NCBI GenBank assembly: GCA_015272325.1
Contig: JACYLU010000038.1
Location: 186,001 to 250,000, forward strand
DNA length: 64,000 nucleotides
Direction: 5' to 3'
Source: Synechococcales cyanobacterium C42_A2020_086
GTDB lineage: Bacteria; Cyanobacteriota; Cyanobacteriia; Elainellales; Elainellaceae
In this document: positions 8,969 through 18,321 of the stretch, piece after piece
Position numbering within the stretch: position 1 is the stretch's first letter
How the letters are laid out: every line of letters starts with the position of its first letter
Program-made: the position numbers and the translations under genes
The notes under the pieces: model-generated
Told to the model about the DNA's origin: nothing
The model's database searches: none
What the model saw: only the letters and a program-made list of their open reading frames with translations

Positions 8969-11857
8969 CTAGATCAGCGGTGTGGAACAAACGCTAGGCA
9001 GCCAAGCCGGTTCACTTTGGAGCAGTCCTGCAATCGCCTCACTGCTCAAGGGTTGGGCAAAGAAATAGCCCTGGCCATATTCTGCCCCTAGGGACCGCAG
9101 TTGGCTGAGTTGCTCGGCAGTCTCAATCCCTTCGGCAATCACGGTCATTCCCAAGTTATGGGCAAGGGTGACAATGGCACGAACGATTTCGGCGCTTTCG
9201 TGGTCGCTGCTCATCTGACTCACAAACGACTGATCAATCTTCACTGTGTCGATTGGAAAGCGATGCAGATAGCTGAGTGATGAGTAGCCGGTACCAAAAT
9301 CATCAATTAGCAGTTGCACCCCCATTGCTTTCAACTGCTCCAGCATGGTTTGAGCCAGTTCCGTGTTTTCCATGATGGCGCTCTCGGTAATTTCCAGCTT
9401 GAGATTCAGGTTCAACTGGCTACTGTGCAGTTCCGTCTGCAGCAGCAACTGACGGATTTGCTCAATCAGGCTGGGTTGAGAAAATTGCTTTGTTGATAGA
9501 TTAACGCTAACGGACAGCGGCGGTATCATCGCAAACTGCTGCTGCCACTGCCGCAACTGACTACAGGCCTGAGTCAAGATCCACTGACCGAGCGGCACAA
9601 TCAGACCGGTGTCTTCGGCAAGGGGAATAAACTCAGCTGGCGCAATCAGTCCCCGCTCGGGATGAAACCAGCGAATTAAGGCTTCACATCCCACTAGTTT
9701 GCCGGTCGCTAGCGCCACTATCGGCTGATAGTAGAGGCGAAATTCCTCGGTCTGACGGGTCAATAAATCAGATCCGGTGACAACACGACGCAAATCGGTC
9801 TCTAGCTGCAGCAGCGCCATGGCTCGCTTATGCATGGCGGTGTCAAATAGGGCGTGGCGAGAGCGTCCCAGGGTTTTGGCGCGGTACATCGCCGTGTCGG
9901 CATTGCGCAGCAGATCCGCCGGGCAATCGTATCCGGTTTCACTTAGGGCGATGCCAATACTCGCCGAGGTAAACACTTCCTGGCCTTCTAAGTTAAAGGG
10001 AGCCTGCAACGCCTGGTGAATCCGCTCCGCTAAGCTGTCGGCATCATCAGCGCCTCGGATCCCCTCTAACAAAATGGTGAACTCATCGCCGCCCAAACGA
10101 GCAATCGTATCCACTGACCGCAGGCAAGCTTCTAAGCGGCGAGCAATGCCGATCAGGAGCTGATCCCCGACGATATGACCGAGGCTATCGTTCAAAATCT
10201 TGAAGCGATCAAGATCGAGAAATAGCACCGCAAATTTATAGTCTGGCAAGCGCTTGCTGCGCTCAATTGCCTGCTGCAAGCGATCCATAAATAGAGCACG
10301 ATTCGCTAGACCGGTTAGACTGTCGTGGAGGGCATGATGCAGCAATTGCTGCTCGGCTTGCTTACGTTCGGTGATATCCGTTTGCGATCCGGCCATGCGG
10401 TAGGCAATGTCATTTTGATCCCGAACGGCTAAACCCCGACTGAGCATCCAGCGGTAGCTGCCGTCTCGATGCCGCATCCGGTGCTCGATCTCGAAGTGCA
10501 GCGTGCGTTCTTGAATATGGGCAGCAATTTGCGCTTCTAGCCACTCCACTTCGTCGGGATGGACGCGGCTAAACCATTCCTCAGGATGATTGCCAATCTC
10601 CCCTTCTTGATAGCCCAGCATTGATTTCCAGCGAGGCGAGAAGTACATCTCTTGAGTGCGTAGATCCCAGTCCCAGAGACCATCATTCGCGCCCTGCATG
10701 GCCAGCGCATAGCGTTCTTGGCTTTCGCGCAGCGCTTCTTCAAACTGCTTGCGCTCGGTGATATCCAGCCCTACAAACACGGCTGCCTGGTTCTGGGCGT
10801 ATTTTTGAGCCGCCAACAGGTAACTTCGCGGTTGCCCATCCACCTGAGCGGCCACTTCCACCGTGCTGGACTCTACCGAACTCGCAATAAACTCGCGCAC
10901 AAAGGCGGCAAAACCGGGACTGGATTCCATAAAGCCCAGCTCTTTGCCAATAAATGCCTCTGGATCTAATTGAAAGGTGGCTGCCAGATAGCGGTTGATC
11001 CCGAGATATTTACAATCAGCGCTGAACCAGGAGACACAGCCGGGTACCGCATCGAGGACGGCTTGCAATTGCTCGTTGGCATGTTGCAGTTCTCGGCGAA
11101 CCCGCTTGCGGTCGCTAATATCTCGCCCAAAAACAGCAACGCCTGTGATCTGCCCCTGAGTTCGAATTGGGTTAAAGAAAATTTCGATATCGCTAGGCAG
11201 ATCTGCCTGCTCAAAATGCAGCTCTACAGCAAAGCGCTCCCCCGCGAGGGCCCGATCGTAATAGGCAGTCCATTCCGACTGCTGCGGCAATGGCAGGCTG
11301 TGAACTAGATTGCTTCCTGGTTGCAGGTTGACGCCATAGGCTCGCCAGAACTGCTGCTGACAGGCGGTATTGCAGGTAATCAGGCAATACTGCTGATCAA
11401 CGGACCACACCGCATCCTGGGTATGCTCGATCAGTGCCGTTAGGTTGGCGGCTCGCTGCTGCCAATTCCGAGCGTCTTGCTCTGAACTGGGGGATTCGCT
11501 GCACGGCACCCACCCGCTGGGAAGGTGACCGTCAACATCTGCATTAGGTAGGGACGCAGGCGCTTCTGGAGGGGCAGGCAGCGGTGATTCAGCAAGCGGC
11601 ACAACCACAACTGGAATGGACAGCGACTGCTGCCGCAACTGCTCGAGAATTGGGGCAACGGGAGTCTTATCGCTGAGCACAATGGTCTGGGGTTGCCGTG
11701 TTAAGGCAGCCGGCAAGTGGGTTAGAGCAATCCATTCCCAGTCGGTCTCGTTGTCTGAAAGCTGCAGGGCTTGCCTGAGCTGCTCAACTTCCTTGGCTGA
11801 CTCTGCAATAATCAATCCCCGATGCAGCAATTGCCTCACCGCCATTCCTCCTCGCAT
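8969..11857 (-). CDS. PAS-PAS-PAS-GGDEF-EAL cyclic-di-GMP signalling protein
   Basis: The 962-residue protein combines a diguanylate cyclase and a c-di-GMP phosphodiesterase. In order: an N-terminal receiver-like segment (about 10-90) that lacks the final strand and its lysine, a Pro-rich linker, three PAS/PAC units ending in DISDRK, DITERK and DITERK, a GGDEF domain and an EAL domain. The GGDEF motif is intact, with an RxxD inhibitory site (RSVD) five residues before it. The EAL domain keeps EALIRW, NLSTKQF, ITES, DDFGTGYSSL, KIDQSF and EGIET, so both activities look possible. No membrane helix is visible. The start is uncertain: ATG 11857, ATG 11845 and GTG 11839 are in frame, and GAGGAGG is best placed for the GTG. 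It converges with urtE. Confidence 0.93.
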   Translation of the reverse strand: MRGGMAVRQLLHRGLIIAESAKEVEQLRQALQLSDNETDWEWIALTHLPAALTRQPQTIVLSDKTPVAPILEQLRQQSLSIPVVVVPLAESPLPAPPEAPASLPNADVDGHLPSGWVPCSESPSSEQDARNWQQRAANLTALIEHTQDAVWSVDQQYCLITCNTACQQQFWRAYGVNLQPGSNLVHSLPLPQQSEWTAYYDRALAGERFAVELHFEQADLPSDIEIFFNPIRTQGQITGVAVFGRDISDRKRVRRELQHANEQLQAVLDAVPGCVSWFSADCKYLGINRYLAATFQLDPEAFIGKELGFMESSPGFAAFVREFIASSVESSTVEVAAQVDGQPRSYLLAAQKYAQNQAAVFVGLDITERKQFEEALRESQERYALAMQGANDGLWDWDLRTQEMYFSPRWKSMLGYQEGEIGNHPEEWFSRVHPDEVEWLEAQIAAHIQERTLHFEIEHRMRHRDGSYRWMLSRGLAVRDQNDIAYRMAGSQTDITERKQAEQQLLHHALHDSLTGLANRALFMDRLQQAIERSKRLPDYKFAVLFLDLDRFKILNDSLGHIVGDQLLIGIARRLEACLRSVDTIARLGGDEFTILLEGIRGADDADSLAERIHQALQAPFNLEGQEVFTSASIGIALSETGYDCPADLLRNADTAMYRAKTLGRSRHALFDTAMHKRAMALLQLETDLRRVVTGSDLLTRQTEEFRLYYQPIVALATGKLVGCEALIRWFHPERGLIAPAEFIPLAEDTGLIVPLGQWILTQACSQLRQWQQQFAMIPPLSVSVNLSTKQFSQPSLIEQIRQLLLQTELHSSQLNLNLKLEITESAIMENTELAQTMLEQLKAMGVQLLIDDFGTGYSSLSYLHRFPIDTVKIDQSFVSQMSSDHESAEIVRAIVTLAHNLGMTVIAEGIETAEQLSQLRSLGAEYGQGYFFAQPLSSEAIAGLLQSEPAWLPSVCSTPLI

Positions 11858-12459
11858 CCCGCCTAGGCACGTTGTAGAGATACAAATGACCGTCTAGCCG
11901 CATGGTTGTCATTGCTAACAGCACTGAAAGAACACTCTGAAGATTTATATCCAACCCAGGTGCCATGGCAGCGAAAGGGGAAATCCACGCAAGCCTTCAT
12001 GCAGAGACAGTGAGCGTCATGGTAGCGCCTCGTAAATTTACGGTCTTGAAACGGACAATAGACCAGATTCGGGTGCATCCAGGAGGGGAATCTCGGCATC
12101 TTTTAAGATAATGGACCCGTCAAGCGAATCTGAACGCCATTACGATTCCTATACAGAAACTTCAAGAGTAAATCCGGACAAGACACGCCAAATCTCCCTT
12201 GACAGGAAGCGACGGAACACAGGTGAGATACAAATCTTAATTGTTATTTCATTTTTGTCTCATTTTTGTCTCATCTTTCCCGCGTGCGCTGTTGGTCTTA
12301 AATGTTTGTTACAGTTGAGGGAACTCAGAGGAAGTTGGTCCTAACTGGGTAATTCTCCTATGGCTCAGTCATTCATGGGTTATCTAGTAAGCAGTATCCC
12401 TAAGCGACTCCCTGAGCGATAGACTGGCTACTTTTATTGGCTACTGAAGAGGGCACTTC
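11858..12459. other. Gene-free divergent intergenic region
   Basis: This 602-base region separates the divergent GGDEF-EAL and ABC-F genes. Several weak open frames occur on both strands, including a 30-residue frame at 12019-12111 (+) and a 77-residue one from 12111 (+), but none has a convincing ribosome binding site or recognisable sequence. A TTGACA at 12199-12204 lacks a good -10. ATTTTTGTCTC is repeated in tandem at 12251-12272. Confidence 0.6.
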
Positions 12460-14181
12460 ATGCTACGGCTCGAACACATCAGCAAGATCTATTCCACGGG
12501 CGAAGTCCTCAAAGATGTGAGCTGGGAAGTCAAGCTAGGTGACCGGATCGGCTTGGTCGGGATGAACGGCGCGGGCAAATCGACACAGCTCAAGATCATC
12601 GCCGGGGAAATTGAACCGACTGCGGGGGAAGTGATTCGGCCAGCAAACCTGCATATTGCCTACCTGACTCAAGAGTTTGATGTTGATTGCAACCGCACGG
12701 TTCGCGAAGAGCTGTGGCGGGCCTTCGGAGAAGCCAATCAGGTTCATGAAGCCATGCTGCGAGTACAGCAGGATATGCAGACTGCGACCCCTGATACTCT
12801 GGATGATCTAATTCATAAGCTGGATCGGCTGCAACGCCAGTTTGAAGCCTTGGACGGCTATGGTTTGGAAGCCCGGATTGAAAAGATTTTGCCCGATGTT
12901 GGCTTTGCCCTAGACGATGGGGATCGCTTGGTGGGATCGTTTAGCGGCGGTTGGCAGATGCGCATGAGTCTAGCCAAGATTCTGCTGCAGTCTCCGGATT
13001 TGCTGCTGCTCGATGAGCCGACAAACCATCTTGATTTGGAAACCATTGAATGGCTGGAAACCTACCTCAAGGGGCTGGTGACGCCGATGGTAATTGTCTC
13101 CCATGACCGTGAGTTTCTCGATCGCCTCTGTACGCAAATTGTTGAAACTGAGCGTGGCATCTCGACCACCTATCTCGGCAACTACAGCAGCTACCTACAA
13201 CAAAAAGCAGAAGCCCAAGCAGCTCAACTCAGCGCCTACGAACATCAGCAGAAGGAGTTGGCTAAGCAGCAGGCTTTTGTTGATCGCTTTCGGGCCAGCG
13301 CCACTCGTAGCACCCAAGCCAAGAGCCGTGAAAAGCAGCTCGAAAAGATCGAGCGCATCGAAGCGCCAACGGCAGGTGTTAAAACGCTGCACTTCCGCTT
13401 TCCGCCAGCTCCCCGCAGTGGTCGGGAAGTCGTGGTGATCAAAAACCTCACCCATGTATACGGCGACAATATTTTATTTTTAGGCGCGGATTTGTTGATC
13501 GAACGCGGGGATCGCATTGCGATCCTTGGTCCTAACGGAGCCGGTAAATCGACGTTGCTGCACTTGATTATGGGCATAGAGCAGCCTACTGAAGGCCTGG
13601 TCAAGCTTGGGGATCATCAAGTGATCCCAGGTTATTTTGAACAAAATCAGGCAGAGGCTTTGGACTTAGAAAAAACCGTTTTGGACACCATCCATGACGA
13701 AGTTCCTGCCTGGAAAAACGAAGAAGTCCGTACATTGCTGGGGCGATTTTTATTCAGCGAAGATACCGTTTTTAAGACCGTAGCAGCGTTGAGTGGCGGT
13801 GAAAAAGCTCGCTTGGCGTTGGCAAAAATGCTGCTTCGTCCGGCGAATTTACTCATTCTGGATGAACCGACCAATCACCTCGATATTCCGGCTAAAGAAA
13901 TGCTGGAAGAAGCCTTGCAAAACTACGATGGGACTGCTATTCTCGTCTCGCACGATCGCTATTTCATTTCTCAAGTCGCCAACAAAATTGTCGAGATTCG
14001 CGATGGGGAATTGCGACTCTATCGAGGCGACTACCACTACTACTTAGAGAAGGTCGAAGCCGAGAAGCAGCGGGCCAGGCTAGAGGCAATGGAAGCCGAA
14101 AAAGCAGCCAAAGCAGCCGAGAAGCGAGCCAAGCAAGCCGAGAAGCAGCGACAGAAGCGAGCGAAGAAAGCTCAGGTATAG
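12460..14181 (+). CDS. ABC-F family ATPase (ribosome-associated type)
   Basis: The protein has two ABC ATPase domains in one chain and no membrane segment, the layout of ABC-F proteins, which act on ribosomes in translation or antibiotic protection. Domain one has Walker A GMNGAGKST (about 34-42), signature FSGGWQMR and Walker B LLLLDEPTNHLD. Domain two has GPNGAGKST, LSGGEKAR and LLILDEPTNHLD. Between them lies the helical P-site tRNA interaction linker, rich in Gln, Ala and Lys. The last 45 residues are an Ala/Lys/Glu-rich coiled coil of a type seen in Uup-like members. The length is 573 residues. Substrate and exact subgroup are not determinable here. The start ATG 12460 opens directly into the first domain. 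Confidence 0.92.
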   Translation: MLRLEHISKIYSTGEVLKDVSWEVKLGDRIGLVGMNGAGKSTQLKIIAGEIEPTAGEVIRPANLHIAYLTQEFDVDCNRTVREELWRAFGEANQVHEAMLRVQQDMQTATPDTLDDLIHKLDRLQRQFEALDGYGLEARIEKILPDVGFALDDGDRLVGSFSGGWQMRMSLAKILLQSPDLLLLDEPTNHLDLETIEWLETYLKGLVTPMVIVSHDREFLDRLCTQIVETERGISTTYLGNYSSYLQQKAEAQAAQLSAYEHQQKELAKQQAFVDRFRASATRSTQAKSREKQLEKIERIEAPTAGVKTLHFRFPPAPRSGREVVVIKNLTHVYGDNILFLGADLLIERGDRIAILGPNGAGKSTLLHLIMGIEQPTEGLVKLGDHQVIPGYFEQNQAEALDLEKTVLDTIHDEVPAWKNEEVRTLLGRFLFSEDTVFKTVAALSGGEKARLALAKMLLRPANLLILDEPTNHLDIPAKEMLEEALQNYDGTAILVSHDRYFISQVANKIVEIRDGELRLYRGDYHYYLEKVEAEKQRARLEAMEAEKAAKAAEKRAKQAEKQRQKRAKKAQV

Positions 14182-14320
14182 GGGAGAACACCTTGAACCT
14201 GCTTTGAACAAACGCCCCATTGAGCAATGCTTCTCCTTTTCCGGACTTCGGGTCGGCGGTACGGATAACTTGAGTGATATCATTGCTGAAAAATTACCTC
14301 ATTGGAAGGACGACTCACCC

Positions 14321-15919
14321 ATGGCACAGGCGCCAATTTCTCCAGTAGTGCTAGTCATTTTGGATGGTTGGGGATATCGCGAAGCAGCCGATGGCAATGC
14401 CGTTGTGGTCGCAAACACTCCTGTTATGGATAGCCTCTGGGCTGCTTATCCTAGAACCTTAATCCGGGCTTCTGGGAAAAGTGTGGGGCTTCCCGAGGGG
14501 CAGATGGGCAATTCTGAGGTTGGGCATTTAAACATTGGTGCTGGGCGGGTGGTGCCTCAAGAGCTAGTACGCATCAGCGATGCGGTTGAGGATGGAACGC
14601 TGCTGAGCAACGCTGCCCTGTTGCGCGTGTGTCAGGATGTGCGGCAGCGAGAGGGCAAGCTGCATCTGATTGGGCTGTGCTCGGAGGGAGGCGTTCATTC
14701 CCATCTCAGCCATTTATTTGGACTGATTGATCTCGCCAAGGAGCAAGGCATAGCGGAGGTCTGCATCCACGCCATCACCGATGGCAGAGACACTCGCCCC
14801 ACCGATGGTTTGGCGGCTATCGAGGCTATTCAAACCTACATCCAGCAAGCGGGCATCGGTCGGATCGCAACTCTTAGCGGTCGTTACTATGCCATGGATC
14901 GCGATCGACGCTGGGAGCGGATCCAGAAAGCCTATGAAATGCTAACGCAGGATGGTGCGGGCGACGGTCGTTCCGCTGCTGAAGTGTTGCAAGCCTCCTA
15001 TTCGGCCGAGATAACCGACGAGTTTGTGATTCCCACGCGGATTGCCCCTGGTGCGGTTGAGGCAGGCGACGGCATGATTTTCTTCAACTTCCGTCCCGAT
15101 CGAGCGCGACAGCTCACCCAAGCCTTTGTTGACCCTGAGTTCACTGGCTTCCAGCGAGAGCTGATCACGCCGCTCTCCTTTGTCACCTTTACCCAATACG
15201 ACCCAAATTTCCCGGTGCTGGTCGCCTTTGAGCCGCAAAATTTGAATAATATTTTGGGACAGGTGATTGCACAGCACGGGCTGCGGCAGTTCCGTACTGC
15301 CGAAACCGAAAAGTATGCCCATGTCACTTACTTCTTTAATGGCGGCATTGAAGAACCCTTCGAGGGAGAAGACCGCCTACTGATTCCCAGCCCGATGGTA
15401 GCCACCTACGATCGCGCTCCGGCAATGTCAGCAGTGCAAGTCACGGATGGCGCTGTGACAGCCATCGAGAAGGGTATCTATTCGTTAGTGGTGATCAACT
15501 ATGCCAACCCAGATATGGTCGGTCACACAGGCAACATGGAAGCAACTGTCAAAGCCATTGAAACGGTAGATACTTGCCTCGGACGGCTGCTGGAGAGTGT
15601 CAGCCGCATGGGCGGTACGGCGATCATCATCGCTGACCATGGCAATGCCGAACTGATGTGGGATGAGGCGGGAAATCCCTGGACTGCCCATACAACCAAT
15701 AAGGTGCCCTTTATCTTGGTAGAAGGTGAAAAGCGCAAGATTCCTGGGTATGGTACAGATGTGACCCTGCGCTCCGATGGCTGTCTAGCGGATGTAGCTC
15801 CCACAATTTTGAACATTCTGGGGCTGCCCCAACCCCCCGAGATGACTGGACAATCTATGATTGTGCCGGCTGAGTACGAAGTTCGCGCTAATCGGACTCC
15901 GGTGCGGGTGTCTCTCTAG
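14321..15919 (+). CDS. gpmI: 2,3-bisphosphoglycerate-independent phosphoglycerate mutase
   Basis: GpmI interconverts 3- and 2-phosphoglycerate in glycolysis using two Mn ions and a phosphoserine intermediate. The 532-residue product shows the alkaline-phosphatase-like metal site VILDGWGYRE at the N-terminus, the nucleophile Ser65 in MGNSEVGHLNIGAGR, DGRDT, and the C-terminal HGN and AHTTN metal ligands (ADHGNAELM, WTAHTTNKVPF). The frame is open upstream to 14204, but ATG 14321 is chosen because it starts where homologues do and has GGAAGGA at 14304-14310. It follows the ABC-F gene after 139 bases. Confidence 0.95.
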   Translation: MAQAPISPVVLVILDGWGYREAADGNAVVVANTPVMDSLWAAYPRTLIRASGKSVGLPEGQMGNSEVGHLNIGAGRVVPQELVRISDAVEDGTLLSNAALLRVCQDVRQREGKLHLIGLCSEGGVHSHLSHLFGLIDLAKEQGIAEVCIHAITDGRDTRPTDGLAAIEAIQTYIQQAGIGRIATLSGRYYAMDRDRRWERIQKAYEMLTQDGAGDGRSAAEVLQASYSAEITDEFVIPTRIAPGAVEAGDGMIFFNFRPDRARQLTQAFVDPEFTGFQRELITPLSFVTFTQYDPNFPVLVAFEPQNLNNILGQVIAQHGLRQFRTAETEKYAHVTYFFNGGIEEPFEGEDRLLIPSPMVATYDRAPAMSAVQVTDGAVTAIEKGIYSLVVINYANPDMVGHTGNMEATVKAIETVDTCLGRLLESVSRMGGTAIIIADHGNAELMWDEAGNPWTAHTTNKVPFILVEGEKRKIPGYGTDVTLRSDGCLADVAPTILNILGLPQPPEMTGQSMIVPAEYEVRANRTPVRVSL

Positions 15920-15930
15920 TTCTCTCTAGT
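15911..15930 (+). repeat. Perfect 10-base tandem duplication over the gpmI stop
   Basis: TCTCTCTAGT occurs twice without a gap (15911-15920 and 15921-15930). The first copy contains the gpmI stop codon TAG at 15917-15919. Confidence 0.85.
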
Positions 15931-15977
15931 TGAGTAGGCTAGTCAGACTAGTCGTTGCGGCAGTTCATCCGCTCCAT

Positions 15978-16019
15978 GCTCCTGTGAGGTATAAAGAGGC
16001 TCCTGTGAGGTATAAAGAG
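15978..16019 (+). repeat. Perfect 21-base tandem duplication upstream of secG
   Basis: Two identical 21-base units (15978-15998 and 15999-16019) each end in GGTATAAAGAG. Each carries a TATAAA that could act as a -10 element, so the duplication may double a promoter. Confidence 0.85.
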
Positions 16020-16082
16020 AACAGGCAATGCTGTACTTGCTTTGCCACTGAACAATGATTTGAACCGTTGGTGTTGGGTCCT

Positions 16083-16328
16083 ATGACGCTGAACAGCATT
16101 GTGACGATTTTGTGGTCGATTGCGGCAGTCGGTTTGATTGTGCTGGTGCTACTGCACAGTCCGAAAGGAGATGGCTTGGGCGGTTTAGGCGGTCAGGCTC
16201 AGCTCTTTACCAGCACTAAAAGCGCGGAAACGACCCTCAATCGTGTCACCTGGACACTCACTGCCATCTTTGTTGGTCTGACGATTGTGTTAAGTGCAGG
16301 TTGGCTCAATACTCCGCCTGCTGCCTAG
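16083..16328 (+). CDS. secG: Preprotein translocase subunit SecG
   Basis: SecG is the small accessory subunit of the SecYEG channel. The 81-residue product has two membrane helices (about 6-25 and 54-74) joined by a Gly-rich cytoplasmic loop containing HSPKGDGLGGLGGQAQLF, the most conserved part of SecG. ATG 16083 is chosen because homologues start close to the first helix; in-frame TTG 16068 and GTG 16071 upstream would add five residues. No good ribosome binding site is visible for any start. Confidence 0.9.
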   Translation: MTLNSIVTILWSIAAVGLIVLVLLHSPKGDGLGGLGGQAQLFTSTKSAETTLNRVTWTLTAIFVGLTIVLSAGWLNTPPAA

Positions 16329-16398
16329 CTAGGCGTGCGGCGAAAGGGCTAGAGATCTGAAATTTTAATGACTCTATTCTTCTTGAAGTCTTCTTGAA

Positions 16399-17241
16399 GT
16401 GCGGATATTGTCAAAGCGTTGGCTGCGGCAACCCATCTCTCGGTTTGTGGGGTGGGTTGTTTTAATGGGGCTGGGGATTGGGTTAGGCATTGGCTGGGCG
16501 GCGGAGCCAGGTCGCTCTCAAGCGCTGTCTTTGCCGACGGCAGCACCCAACATGGTATCAGCCTCTATGACCCTGCCGCCGCTGCAAGCTCATCCATTGC
16601 CGCCTGCGTTGGCCCAGTGGCAAGACTCCAGCCAACAGGGCGACTACTTCGACGCCATTCAACCCACTCCGGCTGGATACCTCATCTGGTCGCAGTTTCC
16701 CGTTCGGGTCTATGTTCAGTCTGCTAGCCCTGAAGCGACTCCCGAACGATTCCAGATGTGGCTGACAGCAGTGAATCAAGCCCTTACTGAATGGACAACT
16801 TATGTCCCGCTACAGCCAGTTGATACCCCCGACGCAGCCGACATCACGATTTGGAACAGTGCTCCACCGCTGCAGGGCCCTATCCCGCTCGATACGGCTG
16901 CTGCGACGAGCCATCCATCCTCGCTGGTAGAGCGACTGCCTCGAGTGCGAGCCGCCGAAACTCGCTATGAATTTCGCATTGATTCATCGGACGGCACTGC
17001 TCGGTTGAGCCACCGCTTCACGATTTACCTCAGCCCCAACCAAACCGACCGCTACATTCAAGCTACGGCTCGTCACGAACTGGGCCATGCTCTCGGGATC
17101 TGGGGACATAGCCCTTCTCCCACTGACGCGCTTTACTTCTCGCAGGTCCGTGAGCCGCCTGCTATTTCGGTTCGAGATATCAATACCTTGAAGCGAATTT
17201 ATGAGCAACCCACTCGCTTGGGGTGGACAGTCTCGTTCTAG
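16399..17241 (+). CDS. Exported matrixin-like zinc metalloprotease
   Basis: The 280-residue product has an N-terminal hydrophobic helix (about 15-35) acting as signal or anchor, a linker rich in Pro and Ser, and a metzincin catalytic domain. The zinc site HELGHALGIWGH is at residues 226-237 and matches HExxHxxGxxH. Such peptidases act outside the cytoplasm on unknown proteins. The C-terminus has the SVRDINTLKRIYE helix typical of cyanobacterial members (the peptidase M10A/matrixin group). The start is a GTG at 16399 without a clear ribosome binding site; a TTG at 16408 is an alternative. An inverted repeat terminator follows. Confidence 0.82.
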   Translation: MRILSKRWLRQPISRFVGWVVLMGLGIGLGIGWAAEPGRSQALSLPTAAPNMVSASMTLPPLQAHPLPPALAQWQDSSQQGDYFDAIQPTPAGYLIWSQFPVRVYVQSASPEATPERFQMWLTAVNQALTEWTTYVPLQPVDTPDAADITIWNSAPPLQGPIPLDTAAATSHPSSLVERLPRVRAAETRYEFRIDSSDGTARLSHRFTIYLSPNQTDRYIQATARHELGHALGIWGHSPSPTDALYFSQVREPPAISVRDINTLKRIYEQPTRLGWTVSF

Positions 17242-17248
17242 ATCAGTA

Positions 17249-17275
17249 CCTTTAAGGGTACCTTAAAGGCTTTTA
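17249..17275 (+). terminator. Probable terminator of the metalloprotease gene
   Basis: CCTTTAAG (17249-17256) pairs perfectly with CTTAAAGG (17262-17269) and is followed by CTTTT. The stem is A/T-rich at its core, so strength is uncertain. Confidence 0.5.
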
Positions 17276-17316
17276 GGAAGCTTAAAGAAAATGAAGAACC
17301 CGTTGAGCGGGAGCAG

Positions 17317-18240
17317 CTATTCGTAGGTCAACTGATTCGATTGGTAGTCCATCGGCTCCACGTGGATACTTACCCGTACCGGACTGTATCGCTCGGCTAG
17401 TTTCGCCTCAACTTCTTCGGTGATCCGGTGGGCAGTGGCCACATCGTGTGCCTCAACCACCAGATGCATTTCGATGAACACTTGTCGTCCTAAAAGCCCT
17501 CTCGAGGCGATGTGGTGGCAATTCACGACTCCGGGCACCTGCATCACCACCACATAAATCGCTTCCGGGGCGATCGCCATTTCGTCCACCAACCAGGGTA
17601 AGTTGGACCGCAGCACCGACCAGCCGCTCCAGAGCACAAGCAGCGCTACCGGAAACGCCAGCACCAGATCTAGCCACTGGATATTCCAAATCCAGATGCC
17701 GACCAAGCCACTCAAAACGCTAATAGTGACCCAAACATCACCCATTGTGTGCTGAGCATCGGCAAGCAAAATAGGGCTGCCAATCCGTTTGCCAACGCGG
17801 CGCTCATAAAACGCAACACCAATGTTAACCCCCAGTACAATCAGCAGCAGCCACAGCTCGGTAGCCGTGATTTGCACAGACTCGGCAGGCGTAATTAATC
17901 GGTGAATGGTCGTTTCTACAATGGTGAAGCAAGCAAAGCCCAAAAATGCTGCGATGCCTAAGGCTCCGATCGCTTCATATTTCTGATGCCCGTAGGGATG
18001 TTCGCGGTCGGGTGCAGGAGAAGATAGGCGATTCGTGAATAATCCCAAGACATTGTTGGCACTATCTGTGACGCTGTGCAACGCATCGGCAAGCAAACTC
18101 AGGGAACCAGTCCACCAGCCGATGCCCGCCTTCAAGCCCATGACCAACAGGTTTAGCCCTAAAGTAATCAGCAAAACCCGCCGTACAGCAGCCCGGTGAT
18201 CGCCAGCCGAGGCAGCGCTTTTTTCAGTGTCTCCTCTCAT
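17317..18240 (-). CDS. Cation diffusion facilitator (zinc/divalent metal efflux)
   Basis: This 307-residue protein belongs to the CDF family, which exports Zn, Mn, Fe or Co out of the cytosol by proton exchange. It has about six membrane helices with the two metal-site motifs LLADALHSVTDSANN (helix 2) and ILLADAQHTMGDVWV (helix 5), each with the spaced Asp and His/Asp ligands. The C-terminal cytoplasmic domain contains GRQVFIEMHLVVE and several histidines for regulatory metal binding. The start is the ATG at 18240. Metal specificity cannot be stated: both sites carry D-H-D combinations. A ZiaR/SmtB-type zinc regulator is encoded about 3.4 kb away, which is suggestive only. Confidence 0.9.
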   Translation of the reverse strand: MRGDTEKSAASAGDHRAAVRRVLLITLGLNLLVMGLKAGIGWWTGSLSLLADALHSVTDSANNVLGLFTNRLSSPAPDREHPYGHQKYEAIGALGIAAFLGFACFTIVETTIHRLITPAESVQITATELWLLLIVLGVNIGVAFYERRVGKRIGSPILLADAQHTMGDVWVTISVLSGLVGIWIWNIQWLDLVLAFPVALLVLWSGWSVLRSNLPWLVDEMAIAPEAIYVVVMQVPGVVNCHHIASRGLLGRQVFIEMHLVVEAHDVATAHRITEEVEAKLAERYSPVRVSIHVEPMDYQSNQLTYE

Positions 18241-18321
18241 CGGTGCTATTCATCGGTGCCATTAAATACTATTAAATCTATAAATCTATTAATCTATTAA
18301 AACTAGTGCACTAGAACAGCC

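Noticed and set aside
8969-11857. Degenerate (inactive) GGDEF or EAL domain
   Set aside because: Both signature motifs, the inhibitory RxxD site and the EAL metal residues are intact on reading the sequence.
12111-12344. 77-residue frame before the ABC-F gene
   Set aside because: It spans a tandem duplication, has no ribosome binding site and changes character midway.
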